Source: CAWHQZ01 sp963831645
Lineage (GTDB): Bacteria > Pseudomonadota > Alphaproteobacteria > Rhizobiales > Aestuariivirgaceae
Direction: 5' to 3'
NCBI GenBank assembly: GCA_963831645.1
Contig: CAWHQZ010000017.1
Location: 124,001 to 188,000 of the forward strand
Length of the DNA: 64,000 nucleotides
Shown here in pieces: positions 17,977 through 28,443 of the stretch. Each line of letters begins with the position of its first letter. The first letter of the stretch is position 1. Under the pieces are notes generated by a model. That model was not told the DNA's origin and did not search any database. It worked only from the letters and a program-made list of their open reading frames with translations. The translations under genes were made by a program, and so were the position numbers.

Positions 17977-19494
17977 ATGAACGATGAATTGATCAGCAGA
18001 AGTTCGTCTCGCCGCGTTGGAACGGTAAAGAGCTTGTTGATTGCCGGTCTCCTGGCAACGACGGCGATTGCCGGCATTGCGGGCACGGTTGCCACCTATC
18101 CGGTGCAGGCCGAGACGGTACTCAACCTCGCTCCTGCGGAAGGTTTTGCCGATTTGGTCGAGCGCGTCATGCCTGCTGTAATCAGCGTCGAAGTGAAGTT
18201 TGCCAACGCTGGCAACAGAAGCGATGGCCGCAGCTTCAGCTTTGGTGATCTGCCGGGACTCGATGATCTTCCCAAGGATCATCCCATGCGGAGGTTCTTC
18301 GAGGGCAATCCTGGCTTTCGGTTCGAGATGCCGGGCCGGGGGCCGCAGCGGCGAGAAATGGGTCAGGGATCCGGCTTTCTTGTCTCCGCTGACGGCTACG
18401 CCGTCACCAACCATCATGTCGTCATGAACGCCGATGAGGTATTGGTCAAAACCGCCGATGGCAAGGATTACAAGGCCAAAGTTGTGGGAAGCGATGCCAA
18501 GACCGATCTGGCGCTTCTCAAGCTGGAGAGTGAAGATCCGTTCAATTTCGTGAAGTTCGCCGAAAAGGAAGCACGGGTCGGCGACTGGATCATCGCCGTC
18601 GGCAATCCGTTCGGCCTCGGCGGCACGGTTACCACCGGCGTCATTTCGGCCCGCGGGCGGGACATCGGTTCTGGTCCGTATGATGATTTTCTGCAGATTG
18701 ACGCGCCGATCAACCGCGGCAATTCCGGCGGCCCGGCCTTCAACCTTCAGGGCGAGGTCATCGGCGTGAATACCGCCATCTTCTCGCCGTCGGGCGGCAG
18801 CGTGGGCATCGGTTTTGCCATACCTGCCGTAATGGCGAAGGACGTCGTCGAGAACCTGCGTGACAACGGCAAGGTAACTCGCGGCTGGCTGGGCATTCAG
18901 ATCCAGACCGTGACCGGAGACATCGCCGAAAGCCTGAAGCTGCCTGCCACCAAGGGTGCGCTTGTTGCCGATGTCACCGAGGATTTACCGGCGGCAAAGG
19001 CAGGCATCAAGACCGGCGATACCGTGCTCAAGGTAAACGAGCAGGAGATCGACTTGCCCAAGGATCTCGCCCGCAAGATCGCCGCGATTCCGCCCGGCAA
19101 GGACGCGATCCTCACCGTCATCCGTGACGGCAAGGAAAAGCTGTTGACCGTCGAAGTCGGCACCATGCCGAGCGACATTCAGGCGAGCGAGGTACCGGTC
19201 GAGAAGGACAAACCGGCCAATCTCGCTTCGCTCGGCCTCGCTGTATCCCCCAGCTCTGAAGGTACGGGGGTATCTGTTACCTCTGTCGAGCCTGACAGCC
19301 CGGCTGACGATCGCGGGATCAGGGTCGGCGACACGATACTCGAGATTGATGGCGATGAGGTTGAACATACCGAAGGGTTGAACAAGAGCCTCGCCGCCGC
19401 CCGCGATGAGGGTCGCGACCGGGTGCTCATGCTCGTACGTTCCGGCGATCGGCAGCGGTTCGTAGCAATGCCGGTCGAGAAGTCCAAGTCGTGA
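17977..19494 (+). CDS. degP: Periplasmic serine endoprotease, DegP/HtrA family
   Basis: 505 residues: N-terminal signal anchor (SLLIAGLLATTAIAGIAG), trypsin-like domain, then two PDZ domains (from ~300 and ~410). The catalytic triad is visible: His in GYAVTNHHVV, Asp in KTDLALLKL, Ser in NRGNSGGPAFN. Degrades or refolds damaged envelope proteins. The ATG at 17977 follows GGGAG at 17964-17968. Its place after ccmH and before a two-component pair matches the rhizobial cycHJKL-degP order, so the locus is probably core chromosome. Envelope-stress control is expected, but no sigma-E box was confirmed. Confidence 0.93.
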   Translation: MNDELISRSSSRRVGTVKSLLIAGLLATTAIAGIAGTVATYPVQAETVLNLAPAEGFADLVERVMPAVISVEVKFANAGNRSDGRSFSFGDLPGLDDLPKDHPMRRFFEGNPGFRFEMPGRGPQRREMGQGSGFLVSADGYAVTNHHVVMNADEVLVKTADGKDYKAKVVGSDAKTDLALLKLESEDPFNFVKFAEKEARVGDWIIAVGNPFGLGGTVTTGVISARGRDIGSGPYDDFLQIDAPINRGNSGGPAFNLQGEVIGVNTAIFSPSGGSVGIGFAIPAVMAKDVVENLRDNGKVTRGWLGIQIQTVTGDIAESLKLPATKGALVADVTEDLPAAKAGIKTGDTVLKVNEQEIDLPKDLARKIAAIPPGKDAILTVIRDGKEKLLTVEVGTMPSDIQASEVPVEKDKPANLASLGLAVSPSSEGTGVSVTSVEPDSPADDRGIRVGDTILEIDGDEVEHTEGLNKSLAAARDEGRDRVLMLVRSGDRQRFVAMPVEKSKS

Positions 19495-19539
19495 CGTTGA
19501 TTGCCAGCGGATAGTTCCCCCTCGCACTCCGCTGACACA

Positions 19540-19594
19540 GCTGCGCGGCAGAGCCGCTCCCTCGTTCCTGGGATCAGCGGCCGCGCAGCACTCT
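19540..19594 (+). terminator. Possible terminator after degP
   Basis: Ten-base inverted repeat GCTGCGCGGC (19540-19549) / GCCGCGCAGC (19580-19589), with a 30-base loop, followed by ACTCTTTTCTG. The long loop and short T-run make it a weak intrinsic terminator candidate. Confidence 0.4.
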
Positions 19595-19676
19595 TTTCTG
19601 CCGTCGGGCCATCAGGATGGTTGGTTTACCGCACGATATGTTAGACACCGGCGAGATTGCCAGGGAACCGCACATC

Positions 19677-20351
19677 ATGCGCCTGCTCGTTGTCGAAGAT
19701 GACAGGGATGCCGCCTCCTGGCTGATCAAGGGCCTGACGGAAGCCGGGCACATTGTCGATCTTGCGGTCGATGGCGAGGACGGCCTGAACCTCGCTCGAG
19801 AGCACGTGCACGACGTGCTTATCGTCGACCGCATGTTGCCGAAACTCGATGGTTTGTCGCTCATCCGGCAACTTCGCGAAGAGCAGGTGCGCACGCCGGT
19901 TCTCATTCTGAGTGCTTTGGGCGATGTCGACGAGAAGGTAAGGGGTCTGAGGGCCGGCGGAGATGACTACCTCGGCAAACCATATGCATTCGCCGAGCTG
20001 CTCGCCCGTATCGAAGGGTTGATGCGCCGGCACACCGCTCAGCCGAAACTGACGAAGCTCGCGGTGCTCGATCTCGAGATGGATCTCCTGGCGCGCACCG
20101 TCGCCAGGGCCGGAAAGCCGATACTCCTGCAGCCGCGGGAGTTCAAGCTGCTCGAGTATCTGATGCGCAATGCCGGACATGTGGTGACCCGCACCATGCT
20201 TTTGGAAAACGTTTGGGACTATCACTTCGATCCGCAAACCAACGTCATCGATGTCCACGTTTCGCGGCTAAGGACGAAGATCGACAAGGGATTCGGCGAA
20301 CCGATGTTGCAGACGGTGCGCGGCGCGGGTTACATGATCCGTGCCCGCTAG
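19677..20351 (+). CDS. OmpR-family response regulator
   Basis: 224 residues. Receiver domain with acidic pocket EDD, phospho-acceptor Asp in LIVDRMLP and Lys in GKPYAF. A winged-helix DNA-binding domain follows (LQPREFKLLEYLMRNAGHVVTRTMLLENVWDYHFDP in outline, ending RGAGYMIR). The ATG at 19677 gives the standard MRLLVVEDD start; a longer open frame upstream is not conserved. Pairs with the kinase immediately downstream. Placement after degP suggests envelope-stress sensing, which is inference. Confidence 0.92.
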   Translation: MRLLVVEDDRDAASWLIKGLTEAGHIVDLAVDGEDGLNLAREHVHDVLIVDRMLPKLDGLSLIRQLREEQVRTPVLILSALGDVDEKVRGLRAGGDDYLGKPYAFAELLARIEGLMRRHTAQPKLTKLAVLDLEMDLLARTVARAGKPILLQPREFKLLEYLMRNAGHVVTRTMLLENVWDYHFDPQTNVIDVHVSRLRTKIDKGFGEPMLQTVRGAGYMIRAR

Positions 20352-20396
20352 AGCATGTTCCGGAAAAGTGTCCACACTTTTCCGGAATGTAAATGC
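20350..20396. repeat. Palindromic intergenic element, copy 2
   Basis: Shares AGAGCATGTTCCGGAAAAGTG with copy 1. Perfect 12-base arms CCGGAAAAGTGT (20360-20371) and ACACTTTTCCGG (20374-20385) around a two-base loop. The outer right arm is degenerate (GGAATGTAAATGC). It abuts the regulator's stop codon and lies before the kinase start. Confidence 0.8.
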
Positions 20397-20587
20397 ATCG
20401 GACTACAGGGCTGGGCGATACTCTTTGCCACCAAAGGCCCGCCCTCGACGCGATCGACGGTGCACGCACCTTGGCGGAGTATTCTCCAGGGGTATTCTCT
20501 AGGAAGGCTTCCCGGGATTGCCTTTCGTTGCCTAGCGCCTCCAAACTCGGGTTGTGCCTGACCGACGAGGCGAGCAGAAGCTCCCCT

Positions 20588-21979
20588 ATGCGTTCTGGCC
20601 TCCACGTTCTCAAGACCTCCACGTTCCGGCTCGTCATCATCTACCTTGCCGTATTCGCGATGTCGGTTGGAGCGGTGCTCGCCTATATCTATTGGAATAC
20701 TGCGCTGCTGATCGAGCGTGAGCTCGAAGAGACCGTAGGCGCGGAGTTCCAGTCGTTCAGCCAGGAGTTCCGCTCCGGCGGCATGGAAAGCCTGGTCGAG
20801 GCTATACGCGCCCGCAGCGACGGGGCTAACGACGCGGTCTACCTGGTTACCAACTTCATGGGCCGCAGGCTCGCCGGCAATCTCGATGGCATCCCCGAAC
20901 GGGCAGTGAAGGGCGAAGGCTGGATTGAATTTACCTACGCCGTCGAAACGCTCGGCGGCATCGAACGGCGCCAGGCCCGGGCCTACCATACCCGGCTGGA
21001 AAACGGGGCGGTATTGCTGGTCGGCCGCGACATCGAGGAGAAGCGCCGGTTCGCCGACCTCGTGCGCCGAGCCCTCTTGCTCGCGCTCGTCATTACCATC
21101 GTCCTCGGCATCGCGGGCGGGCTGTTGATGAGCCGGAATTTTCTGCGCCGCATCGACGCCATTACAGCCGCAAGCCGCACCATCATGGGTGGCGATCTTT
21201 CGCAGCGTGTTCCCGTGTCGGGATCGGGCGATGAACTCGACCGCCTGTCGGTCAGCCTCAACGAAATGCTGGATCAGATTCAACGGCTGATGGCGGGCAT
21301 GCGCGAGATTTCGGGTAACGTCGCCCACGATTTGCGCACCCCGCTCACTCGCCTCAAGGCCCGCGTGGAAGGGGCGCTGCGCTCCACCAAGGACCACGAA
21401 AGCGCGCGAGTGTTGAAGAAGACTCTTGAAGAAGCGGACCATCTTCTCGCGACCTTCAACGCTCTCCTGTCGATCGCGCGCACGGAAGCGGGTCAGGCAA
21501 GAGAGGGATTGAAAGCCACCGACCTCGAGGGTCTCATTGCCGAGCTTGCGGAACTGTTTGCCCCGCTTGTGGAGGAGGCGGGCGGCAAGCTTGTCGTGGA
21601 AACCACGGGTCCGGTCACCGTTCGCGCCGACCGTCAGCTTCTGGCCCAGGCTGTTTCGAACCTGATCGACAATGCGCTGAAGCATGGCGTTGCAGAGAAC
21701 GCCAAGGGACCGGAAATTCTGCTGGCGCTCAGCGCCGGGGCCACGGAAGCCACCATTGTGGTCGCAGACCGCGGTCCAGGTGTGCCCGCTGCCGACCGCG
21801 CTCGCATCCTGGAAAGATTTGTGAGGCTGGATGAGGCGCGATCCAAGCCTGGCAGCGGGCTTGGCCTGAGCGTGGTGCAGGGTATCGTGAGGCTTCACGG
21901 CGGCCGGCTCCTGGTCAAGGACAATCAGCCGGGACTGCGGATTGAGCTGATTTTTCCGCGCGCCATCGGCGACGTTTAG
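20588..21979 (+). CDS. Sensor histidine kinase (HAMP, HisKA, HATPase)
   Basis: 463 residues. Two membrane helices (LVIIYLAVFAMSVGAVLAYIY near the start and LLLALVITIVLGIAGGLLM near residue 165) bracket a periplasmic sensor loop of about 120 residues. HAMP follows. The phospho-His is in GNVAHDLRTPLTRL, and the ATPase has NLIDNALKHG, DRGPGVP and GSGLGLSVV. The start MRSGLHVLKTSTFR at 20588 is preferred; the open frame extends 65 codons upstream through low-complexity sequence next to the repeat. Partner of the preceding OmpR-type regulator. Confidence 0.9.
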   Translation: MRSGLHVLKTSTFRLVIIYLAVFAMSVGAVLAYIYWNTALLIERELEETVGAEFQSFSQEFRSGGMESLVEAIRARSDGANDAVYLVTNFMGRRLAGNLDGIPERAVKGEGWIEFTYAVETLGGIERRQARAYHTRLENGAVLLVGRDIEEKRRFADLVRRALLLALVITIVLGIAGGLLMSRNFLRRIDAITAASRTIMGGDLSQRVPVSGSGDELDRLSVSLNEMLDQIQRLMAGMREISGNVAHDLRTPLTRLKARVEGALRSTKDHESARVLKKTLEEADHLLATFNALLSIARTEAGQAREGLKATDLEGLIAELAELFAPLVEEAGGKLVVETTGPVTVRADRQLLAQAVSNLIDNALKHGVAENAKGPEILLALSAGATEATIVVADRGPGVPAADRARILERFVRLDEARSKPGSGLGLSVVQGIVRLHGGRLLVKDNQPGLRIELIFPRAIGDV

Positions 21980-21982
21980 CAC

Positions 21983-23158
21983 TCACTTCCGATGCAGCTC
22001 GCGGGGAAAGCGCGTGAGTGTCTCGCACCCGGTGCTGCTGACCAGCACCGTCTCGCTGATTTCCACTCCCCACCCGTCCATCCACATCCCCAGGATGACA
22101 TGCAGGACGTTGCCCGACTCGAGCACGCTGGCATCGTTGGGTCGCAGGCTGATGGTGTGCTCGCCCCAATCCGGCGGATAACCAAGCCCGATGGAATAGC
22201 CGATGCGTGACTCTTTCCTAAGCCCATATCTGGCAATGACGGCGCGCCAGGATGCTTCCACTTCCGCCCCCGTCACGCCGGGCCGAATGTTGCCGAGGAC
22301 CGCTTCCATGCCTTCCAGAAGGGCCTTGGTCACTTCAACAACGCGCTGCGCCGGCTTGCCGAGCTGCAGGGTGCGCGCCAGACCCGCCGTATAGTGCCGG
22401 CAGGCGCCGGCAAGCTCCAGGGCCACTGTTTCATTGCTGCCAAACTTCCGGTCGCCCCACATTATGTGTGGCGCTGACGCGTTCTCACCTGCCAGGATGG
22501 TCGGCGGCAAGGCTGTTATGTCTCCCGCAGTGTCCGCCTGCCCCGCCATTTGGGCCGCATATATCTTCGCTACGGCGTCGCATTCGCGCACACCTGGAAG
22601 AATGCCATCGTAGGCAGCACGCATGGCCGCCTCGGCAAGTCGGGCGGCGCCGCGAAGATATCCGATCTCGGCCGGCGACTTCACCGACCTGATCCAGTTC
22701 ACCAATAGGTCGGCATCGATCCACCGGGCTCCCGGCAGTCCGTGAACGAGCCGCGCATGCGCCTTAGGCGAATAGAAGTAGGCATCGAGCTCGATGCCGA
22801 TCCGGCGGCTGCCCCACCCGCGGCTGCCGATCCATTGGGCAATCCAGTCCATCGGATGTCGATCGGGCCGTTGCACGTAGTCTTCCGGAAACCCGACAAT
22901 GTTGTCCGGGCTCATCCAGGCGGTCAGCTTCCCGCCCGCGGCGTCCATGGCCCGCCCGATCCATATCGGCTCTTCATCTTCGATGGCGACGAAGACGCAT
23001 TGCGGCGTATAAAACGACCACCCATCATAAGCGGTCAGGTAGTGCTGATTGGCGATATCATTGATAATGAGCAGTTCCATGCCGCGGCTGCTCATTGCAT
23101 GGCGCACCTTGGCCAGGCGTCGGGCATATTCATCCGGAGTGAACGGAAGCGGCGCCAT
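21983..23158 (-). CDS. doeA: M24 family metallopeptidase, ectoine-hydrolase-like
   Basis: 391-residue creatinase/Xaa-Pro-peptidase fold protein. The YDGWSFYTPQ block near residue 47 is typical of the DoeA/EutD ectoine hydrolase group. The C-terminal domain has HIMWGDRKFGSNE, LELAGACRHYTAGL and a final GWGVEISETVLVS. The classical metal ligands are only partly present, as in other pita-bread enzymes with non-peptidase roles. ATG 23158 is favoured over TTG 23176. It stands alone between the kinase and the dienelactone-hydrolase gene. No other ectoine genes are in the window, so the substrate is uncertain. Confidence 0.65.
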   Translation of the reverse strand: MAPLPFTPDEYARRLAKVRHAMSSRGMELLIINDIANQHYLTAYDGWSFYTPQCVFVAIEDEEPIWIGRAMDAAGGKLTAWMSPDNIVGFPEDYVQRPDRHPMDWIAQWIGSRGWGSRRIGIELDAYFYSPKAHARLVHGLPGARWIDADLLVNWIRSVKSPAEIGYLRGAARLAEAAMRAAYDGILPGVRECDAVAKIYAAQMAGQADTAGDITALPPTILAGENASAPHIMWGDRKFGSNETVALELAGACRHYTAGLARTLQLGKPAQRVVEVTKALLEGMEAVLGNIRPGVTGAEVEASWRAVIARYGLRKESRIGYSIGLGYPPDWGEHTISLRPNDASVLESGNVLHVILGMWMDGWGVEISETVLVSSTGCETLTRFPRELHRK

Positions 23159-23251
23159 CAAAACCGCCTTTCGCAATGCTGACGTTGGAACAATTTCACG
23201 ATGCTAGCGTAATCACCAATGAGCGGCGATGTGCAACGCGGAGGAGCCCCA

Positions 23252-24130
23252 ATGAAGGAATCAAGCGGAATCACCCAGGACATGATCCGGCTGTACGACG
23301 AGTACACACATTTGACGCTCGACAGGCGGGATTTCATGGATAAGTTGGCCCGTCTGACGGGAAGCACTTCCGCGGCATTGGTGACGGCATCGCTCCTGGC
23401 GGCGGACTATGCCCATGCCGCACAAGTAGCCGAGGATGACTCGCGCCTGTCTGCTGCAACCATCGAATTCCCGGGATCGGGAGCCACTATGACCGGCTAT
23501 CTCGTGCAGCTGCGCGAGTCGGCCGACAAACAGCCAGCCGTGCTCGTCATTCACGAAAACAGGGGCTTGAACGAGCATATCAAGGATGTGGCGCGACGGG
23601 CTGCCCTGGAGGGATTCCTCACCTTGGCCGTTGATTTTCTCTCACCCGTCGGCGGCACACCCGCCGACGAGGACAAGGCCCGGGAAATGATCGGCGCTCT
23701 CGATCCGGCCGCTACGGTCGCAAATTCCGTTGCGGCAGTCGCCTATCTGAAGGGTCGCGAAGGCTCGAGCGGAAAGGTCGGGGCCGTCGGATTCTGCTGG
23801 GGTGGCGGCATGGTGAACCAGACCGCCATCCATTCTCCCGACCTGTCGGTGGGAGTTGCGTTCTATGGCCGCGTGCCCGAAGCAAAGGATGTCCCCAAGA
23901 TAACGGCGCGGCTGATGTTGCACTATGCCGGGCAGGACGATCGCATCAACGAAGGGATTCCCGGCTACAAGGCCGCGCTCGAAGCTGCCGGCAAAGCACA
24001 TGTGATCCACATGTACGATGGCGTAAACCATGCCTTCCACAACGACACGGCTGCCGCCCGCTATGACAAGGCGGCAGCAGAATTGGCGTGGTCGAGGACC
24101 GTTGCTTTCCTGAAGGAATCTCTCCAGTAG
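23252..24130 (+). CDS. Dienelactone-hydrolase-family protein, probably exported
   Basis: 292 residues. Residues ~90-290 form a DLH-type alpha/beta-hydrolase: VIHENRGLNEHIKDVARR, nucleophile Cys in GFCWGGG, Asp in AGQDDRIN and His in NHAFHND. Before it lies an RRDFMDKLARLTG...AAALV stretch ending AHA, resembling a twin-arginine signal set about 25 residues in. The ATG at 23252 has GGAGGAG upstream. Real substrates of this subgroup are mostly unknown. Confidence 0.8.
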   Translation: MKESSGITQDMIRLYDEYTHLTLDRRDFMDKLARLTGSTSAALVTASLLAADYAHAAQVAEDDSRLSAATIEFPGSGATMTGYLVQLRESADKQPAVLVIHENRGLNEHIKDVARRAALEGFLTLAVDFLSPVGGTPADEDKAREMIGALDPAATVANSVAAVAYLKGREGSSGKVGAVGFCWGGGMVNQTAIHSPDLSVGVAFYGRVPEAKDVPKITARLMLHYAGQDDRINEGIPGYKAALEAAGKAHVIHMYDGVNHAFHNDTAAARYDKAAAELAWSRTVAFLKESLQ

Positions 24131-24279
24131 GCTCCCCTTACGGTATTGCAGCATCCAGGCTTCTGAGCCGGATACTGGCGTCGGAGGAACGCGTGCACTT
24201 GTAAGCGTTGGGCATTGCGGTTTCGCTATGCCGGGCTGACAATCGGCATAGTAATCTCACGTGTTGCTCAATACTCTCC

Positions 24280-27202
24280 ATGCCGGGGATTTTCACCAAG
24301 AACTGGCGGCCGCTTCCGCCGCCCTGGGATAGGGCCTCAACAAGCCGCGCCCTGGCCGACCTTGCTGAAGGAGCCCCCGAAGCTGCGGCCCGCATCGCGG
24401 CCGACCCCGATGCGGCCAACCTGACGGAAAGTATTTTTGGCGGTTCGCCGTTTCTCCGTGAACTGATTCTGCGGGAGCATGTGTTCTTCGAGACCTGTCT
24501 CAAAGACGATCCGGGGAGGATCTCGCAGAACCTTCGCGCTGAAATTGCGCGGTGTGTCCGCGTAGCGGCGAGCGATGAAGAATTCCTGCGCTCTGTCCGC
24601 CAGGTCAGGTCGCGCGGAGCGCTGCTCCTGGCCGTTGCTGATCTGACCTCGGCTCTGCCGATCGATGCCGTGTTGTTCGAACTGACCAACCTTGCCGATG
24701 CCATCGTTCGTGCGGCCGTGGACTACCTCTTGCTGGCGGCTTCCCGGGCGGGCCAACTCAACCTTCCCTCTGCCCGCAGCCCTGGTCCTGGCTCCGGGTA
24801 TGCTGTGTTGGCCATGGGCAAGCTCGGCGCTCACGAGCTCAATTATTCGAGTGATATCGATCTTGTCGTATTTTTTGATCCGGACGCGCCGCTTCCCGCT
24901 CGCGGGGCGGAGCCTGCAGAATTCTTTGTGCGCTTGACCAGGCGTCTCGTTTCGCTTTTGCAGGAAGTAACGGCGGACGGCTACGCCTACAGGGTTGATC
25001 TGCGGCTGAGGCCCGACCCTCGCGCCACCCAGGTCGCAATCTCGATCGAGGCGGCTGGTATCTACTATGAAAGCATGGGTCAGAATTGGGAGCGGGCGGC
25101 CATGATCAAGGCCCGTCCCATCGCCGGCGACCTGGCCCTCGGCCAGCAATTCCTCGAGCGTCTCGAGCCCTATGTCTGGCGCAAGTATCTGGATTTCGCC
25201 GCCATCGCAGACGTGCAGTCCCTGAAGCGGCAAATCCACGCGGTCAAGGGACACGGTGAGGTGCGCGGTGCGCGGCCACAATGTCAAGCTGGGGCGCGGG
25301 GGCATTCGCGAAATCGAGTTCTTCGTTCAGACCCAGCAGCTCATCGCCGGTGGCCGAAACGCGGCGCTGCGCGGAAGGAGCACGGTGGAAGTGCTAGGCG
25401 CACTGGCGGAAGCCGGCTGGATTTCCTCCCGCGTCGCAGAGGACTTAGCAAGCGACTATCGTTTCCTGCGCAGGATCGAGAACCGCTTGCAAATGGTCGC
25501 TGATGAACAGACTCATACCTTGCCCCGCGACGACGATGACTTCGAGCGGCTGAGCCGGTTCGCGGGCTGGGGAAGCGCTGCTGAGCTGGAGCAGCGGCTG
25601 CGCTCTACGTTCGAACGGGTGCAGGGGCACTATTCCGCGCTCTTTGAGGACGCTCCAGCGCTGGGCGGCGAAAAGGGGAGCCTGGTTTTCACGGGCGGCG
25701 AAGACGATCCCGAAACGCTTCAGACGTTGCGCCAGATGGGCTTCGCACAGCCGAGCGAGGTGTCGGCCACCATCCGGGGCTGGCACTTCGGCCGTTTCCC
25801 CGCCATGAGAAGCGCCAAGGCAAGGCAGATGCTGACGGAAATCATGCCTGCCTTGCTCGGCGCCATTGCTCGCTCAGGCGACGCCGACCGGGCCTTTGTC
25901 GCCTTCGATCGGTTTCTGTCAGGACTTTCCGCCGGGGTTCAGATTTTCTCAACCCTCAAGGCCAATCCGCGCCTGCTCGAGTTGGTGACCCGCATCCTCG
26001 GCATGGCGCCCCGGCTTGCCGACGACCTGTCGCACCGGCCAAAGGTTCTTGATGCGGTTCTCGATACCGCCTTCTTCGATGCTCTTCCGCTGCGCGCCGA
26101 GATGATGTCGCTGACCCGCCCGATCGTGGATCCTACGCTCGCGTTCGAAGATGCGCTCGATCGCGCCCGCATCATTGGCAAGGAGCAGATGTTCCGCATT
26201 GGGGTCAGGATTCTTACGGAAACTGTGAATGCGGAAGAAGCTGGAACCTCCTTCTCGCGTCTGGCCGACTGCCTGATCAGCCGCCTGTTGGACGTCACGA
26301 GGCGCGAGGTGGCGAGGCGGCACGGCAGCCTAGAGGGCGAAAAGTTCGCTATCCTTGCCTTGGGCAAGCTGGGTGGCCGGGAGATGACGGCCGCATCCGA
26401 CCTCGATCTGGTGCTGATTTATGACGCTTCGGCGGGCGCGGAAGCGTCCGGCGGAAAGAAATCCCTCAGCATCATGGAATACTTCGCACGCACCGGCCAG
26501 CGGCTGATCGCTGCCCTGTCTTCGCCGACCGCCGAAGGCTCGCTTTACAATGTCGACTTGAGGTTGCGGCCGTCCGGGAACAAGGGGCCGGTGGCGACGC
26601 GGCTTTCCAGCTTCACGAGCTACCATCAATCCTCTGCCTGGACGTGGGAAAAACTGGCTCTCACCCGGGCTCGTGTCGTTGCAGCCGACGCCGGGTTTGG
26701 CGAGCTCGTCGAACAGGCGGTGCGATCGGCCCTTTGCTCTGGCGCAGTCCAAACGGCCCTTCGGGCGGAGGTTCTCGACATGCGGCGGCAGATGGTTGCC
26801 CATATCCACTCGGCAGGGTTATGGGACGTGAAGCACGCCCGGGGCGGCCTGGTGGATATCGAGTTCATCGCCCAATACCTGCAGATCGCCAATGCCCCGC
26901 AGCATCCGGATGTTTTGCATCAAAACACGCTGGCCGCGCTCACCGCTCTGGAGGGCGGTAACCTGCTGACGCGCGCGGATTCGCAGCTGTTGCGCAGAGC
27001 ATGTGCGCTCTATCACCGTCTGACCCAGGTCCTCCGCCTTTGCGTGACCGGCGAATTCATCCCAGGAGAGGCGCCTGCGGGCCTGCGCCAACTCGTCGTG
27101 TCGGCCTGCGGCGTGCCTGACCTCGCCTCTGCCGAAACGCTCCTGCGCGAGACCCAGGAGGATGTCGCAATGATCTTCGATCGCATCATCGGCCCGCTCT
27201 GA
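24280..27202 (+). CDS. glnE: Glutamine synthetase adenylyltransferase GlnE; frameshifted
   Basis: Bifunctional enzyme that adds or removes AMP on glutamine synthetase, about 974 residues when joined. The N-terminal deadenylase half has LAMGKLGAHELNYSSDIDLV and YRVDLRLRPDP. The C-terminal half has LALGKLGGREMTAASDLDL and YNVDLRLRPSGNKGP. The two halves are in different frames: the first runs to about 25260 and the second resumes with VRGHNVKLGRGGIREIEFF. One extra base in 25261-25266 explains the break (GAG-GTC-GCG-GTG expected). Both halves are otherwise well conserved, so an assembly indel is likelier than a dead gene. Start ATG 24280. Confidence 0.9.
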
Positions 27203-27317
27203 CGGTCCGGCAGTTGAATTGCGAGCTTCGCAGTCGGCGACGGATTGAATGGGGCTCATCCGTCTATGTATCGAGGGCCCGCCGGGTCACTCACGACAAC
27301 ACCGATAGGAGACGAAC

Positions 27318-27785
27318 ATGCTTGGTAAGATGATTGGCACCCTTGCAGGCACAGCTGCAGCAATTGCGATTACCGCCGGCGCCAGCCTGGCGACCGGGCC
27401 GGGAATACCGCGCGGCGAGAAAATGTTCGGCAGGCTCGATGCTGACAGCAACGGCAGGCTTACCGTGGCTGAGATACAGCCGAGGGCCGCCAAGCGATTC
27501 TTCCGCATCGACAACGATGCCGATGGTGCGGTCAGCAAGTCCGAAATCGACCTGTGGCTCAAGCAGAGCACCGAGCGCCGCCGCGACCGCATGTTGTCGC
27601 GCCTCGATGCCGACAAGAACGGCGCCGTGAGTGCTGCGGAGTTCGAGAACTTTCTCGGCGGCGAGTTCAAGAAGGCCGACAAGAACGGCGACGGCGGCGT
27701 GACCTTCGACGAGGCCAATGCCTACAAGTTCGCATGGCGCGAAAAGGTTGAAAAAATGTTGCTGCCGGAAACGGATGTTGAGTAG
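27318..27785 (+). CDS. Secreted EF-hand calcium-binding protein
   Basis: 155 residues with a signal peptide (GTLAGTAAAIAITAGASLA) and four EF-hand loops: DADSNGRLTVAE, DNDADGAVSKSE, DADKNGAVSAAE and DKNGDGGVTFDE. Good ribosome site TAGGAG before the ATG. It sits 39 bases ahead of an ECF sigma factor gene and may share its regulation. A role in periplasmic Ca2+ binding is inferred from the loops only. Confidence 0.85.
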   Translation: MLGKMIGTLAGTAAAIAITAGASLATGPGIPRGEKMFGRLDADSNGRLTVAEIQPRAAKRFFRIDNDADGAVSKSEIDLWLKQSTERRRDRMLSRLDADKNGAVSAAEFENFLGGEFKKADKNGDGGVTFDEANAYKFAWREKVEKMLLPETDVE

Positions 27786-27824
27786 CCTTCCTGGCATCCA
27801 GGGGTATCGGAGGGGGACCGTTGA

Positions 27825-28430
27825 TTGCCGGAGACCCAAACCCATAACCGGGATCCGGCAGCTGGCGGCCCCCCGCCGTCCGATTTTGCCCTGTCCAGAA
27901 TTGCGGCCAGGGACCCCGCCGCTTTCAGGTCTGTCGTCGCAGCACACTACGCGCGGGTTCTGAGGGTGGCCGTGCGACTCCTCAACAATGGCGCCGACGC
28001 TGAAGATGTGGCTCAGGAGGCCTTTCTGAAGCTTTGGAACGAGGCCGCCGGCATTCGCGACGAGAAAAGTTTGCCCGCGTGGCTTATGAGGGTAGCTACC
28101 AATCTCGCGTTTGACCGGATGCGCCGAAAAACTCCTGAACCAGTCGCGGATCCTCCTGATATCATTGATGAAAGAGGTTCAACCGACCGCGATCAGCGCC
28201 GCGCCGAGATCTCGCGCACCATCGACAAAGCCCTCGCTGCACTGCCCGACCGCCAGCGATTGGCGCTTGTGCTTGTGCATTTTGAAGGCTGCGAGCAAAA
28301 GGTTGCCGCAGCCGCCATGGAGGTGAGCATCGAGGCGCTCGAGTCGCTTCTGGCGCGCGCGCGGCGCGGACTGCGGGCAGCGTTGCAGGACGATTGGCAG
28401 GTGCTGCTCGCCGATATGGGGCAGCTGTAG
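27825..28430 (+). CDS. ECF RNA polymerase sigma factor
   Basis: 201 residues with region 2 (YARVLRVAVRLLNNGADAEDVAQEAFLKLW, LPAWLMRVATNLAFDRMRR) and region 4 (LAALPDRQRLALVLVHFEGCEQKVAAAAM). The likely start is TTG at 27825 behind GGAGGGGG. The following two genes look like its anti-sigma factor and a periplasmic sensor, a CnrYXH-like arrangement. The stimulus is unknown; metal or envelope stress is a guess from the neighbour. Confidence 0.9.
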   Translation: MPETQTHNRDPAAGGPPPSDFALSRIAARDPAAFRSVVAAHYARVLRVAVRLLNNGADAEDVAQEAFLKLWNEAAGIRDEKSLPAWLMRVATNLAFDRMRRKTPEPVADPPDIIDERGSTDRDQRRAEISRTIDKALAALPDRQRLALVLVHFEGCEQKVAAAAMEVSIEALESLLARARRGLRAALQDDWQVLLADMGQL

Positions 28431-28443
28431 CAGGAGCAGACGA

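Noticed and set aside
20348..21982. 544-codon open frame antisense to the histidine kinase
   Set aside because: Mirrors the kinase codons; no domains and no ribosome site.
27203..27317. ECF-type promoter before the EF-hand gene
   Set aside because: A CGTCTA at about 27261 resembles a -10 element, but no convincing -35 GGAAC lies at the right distance.
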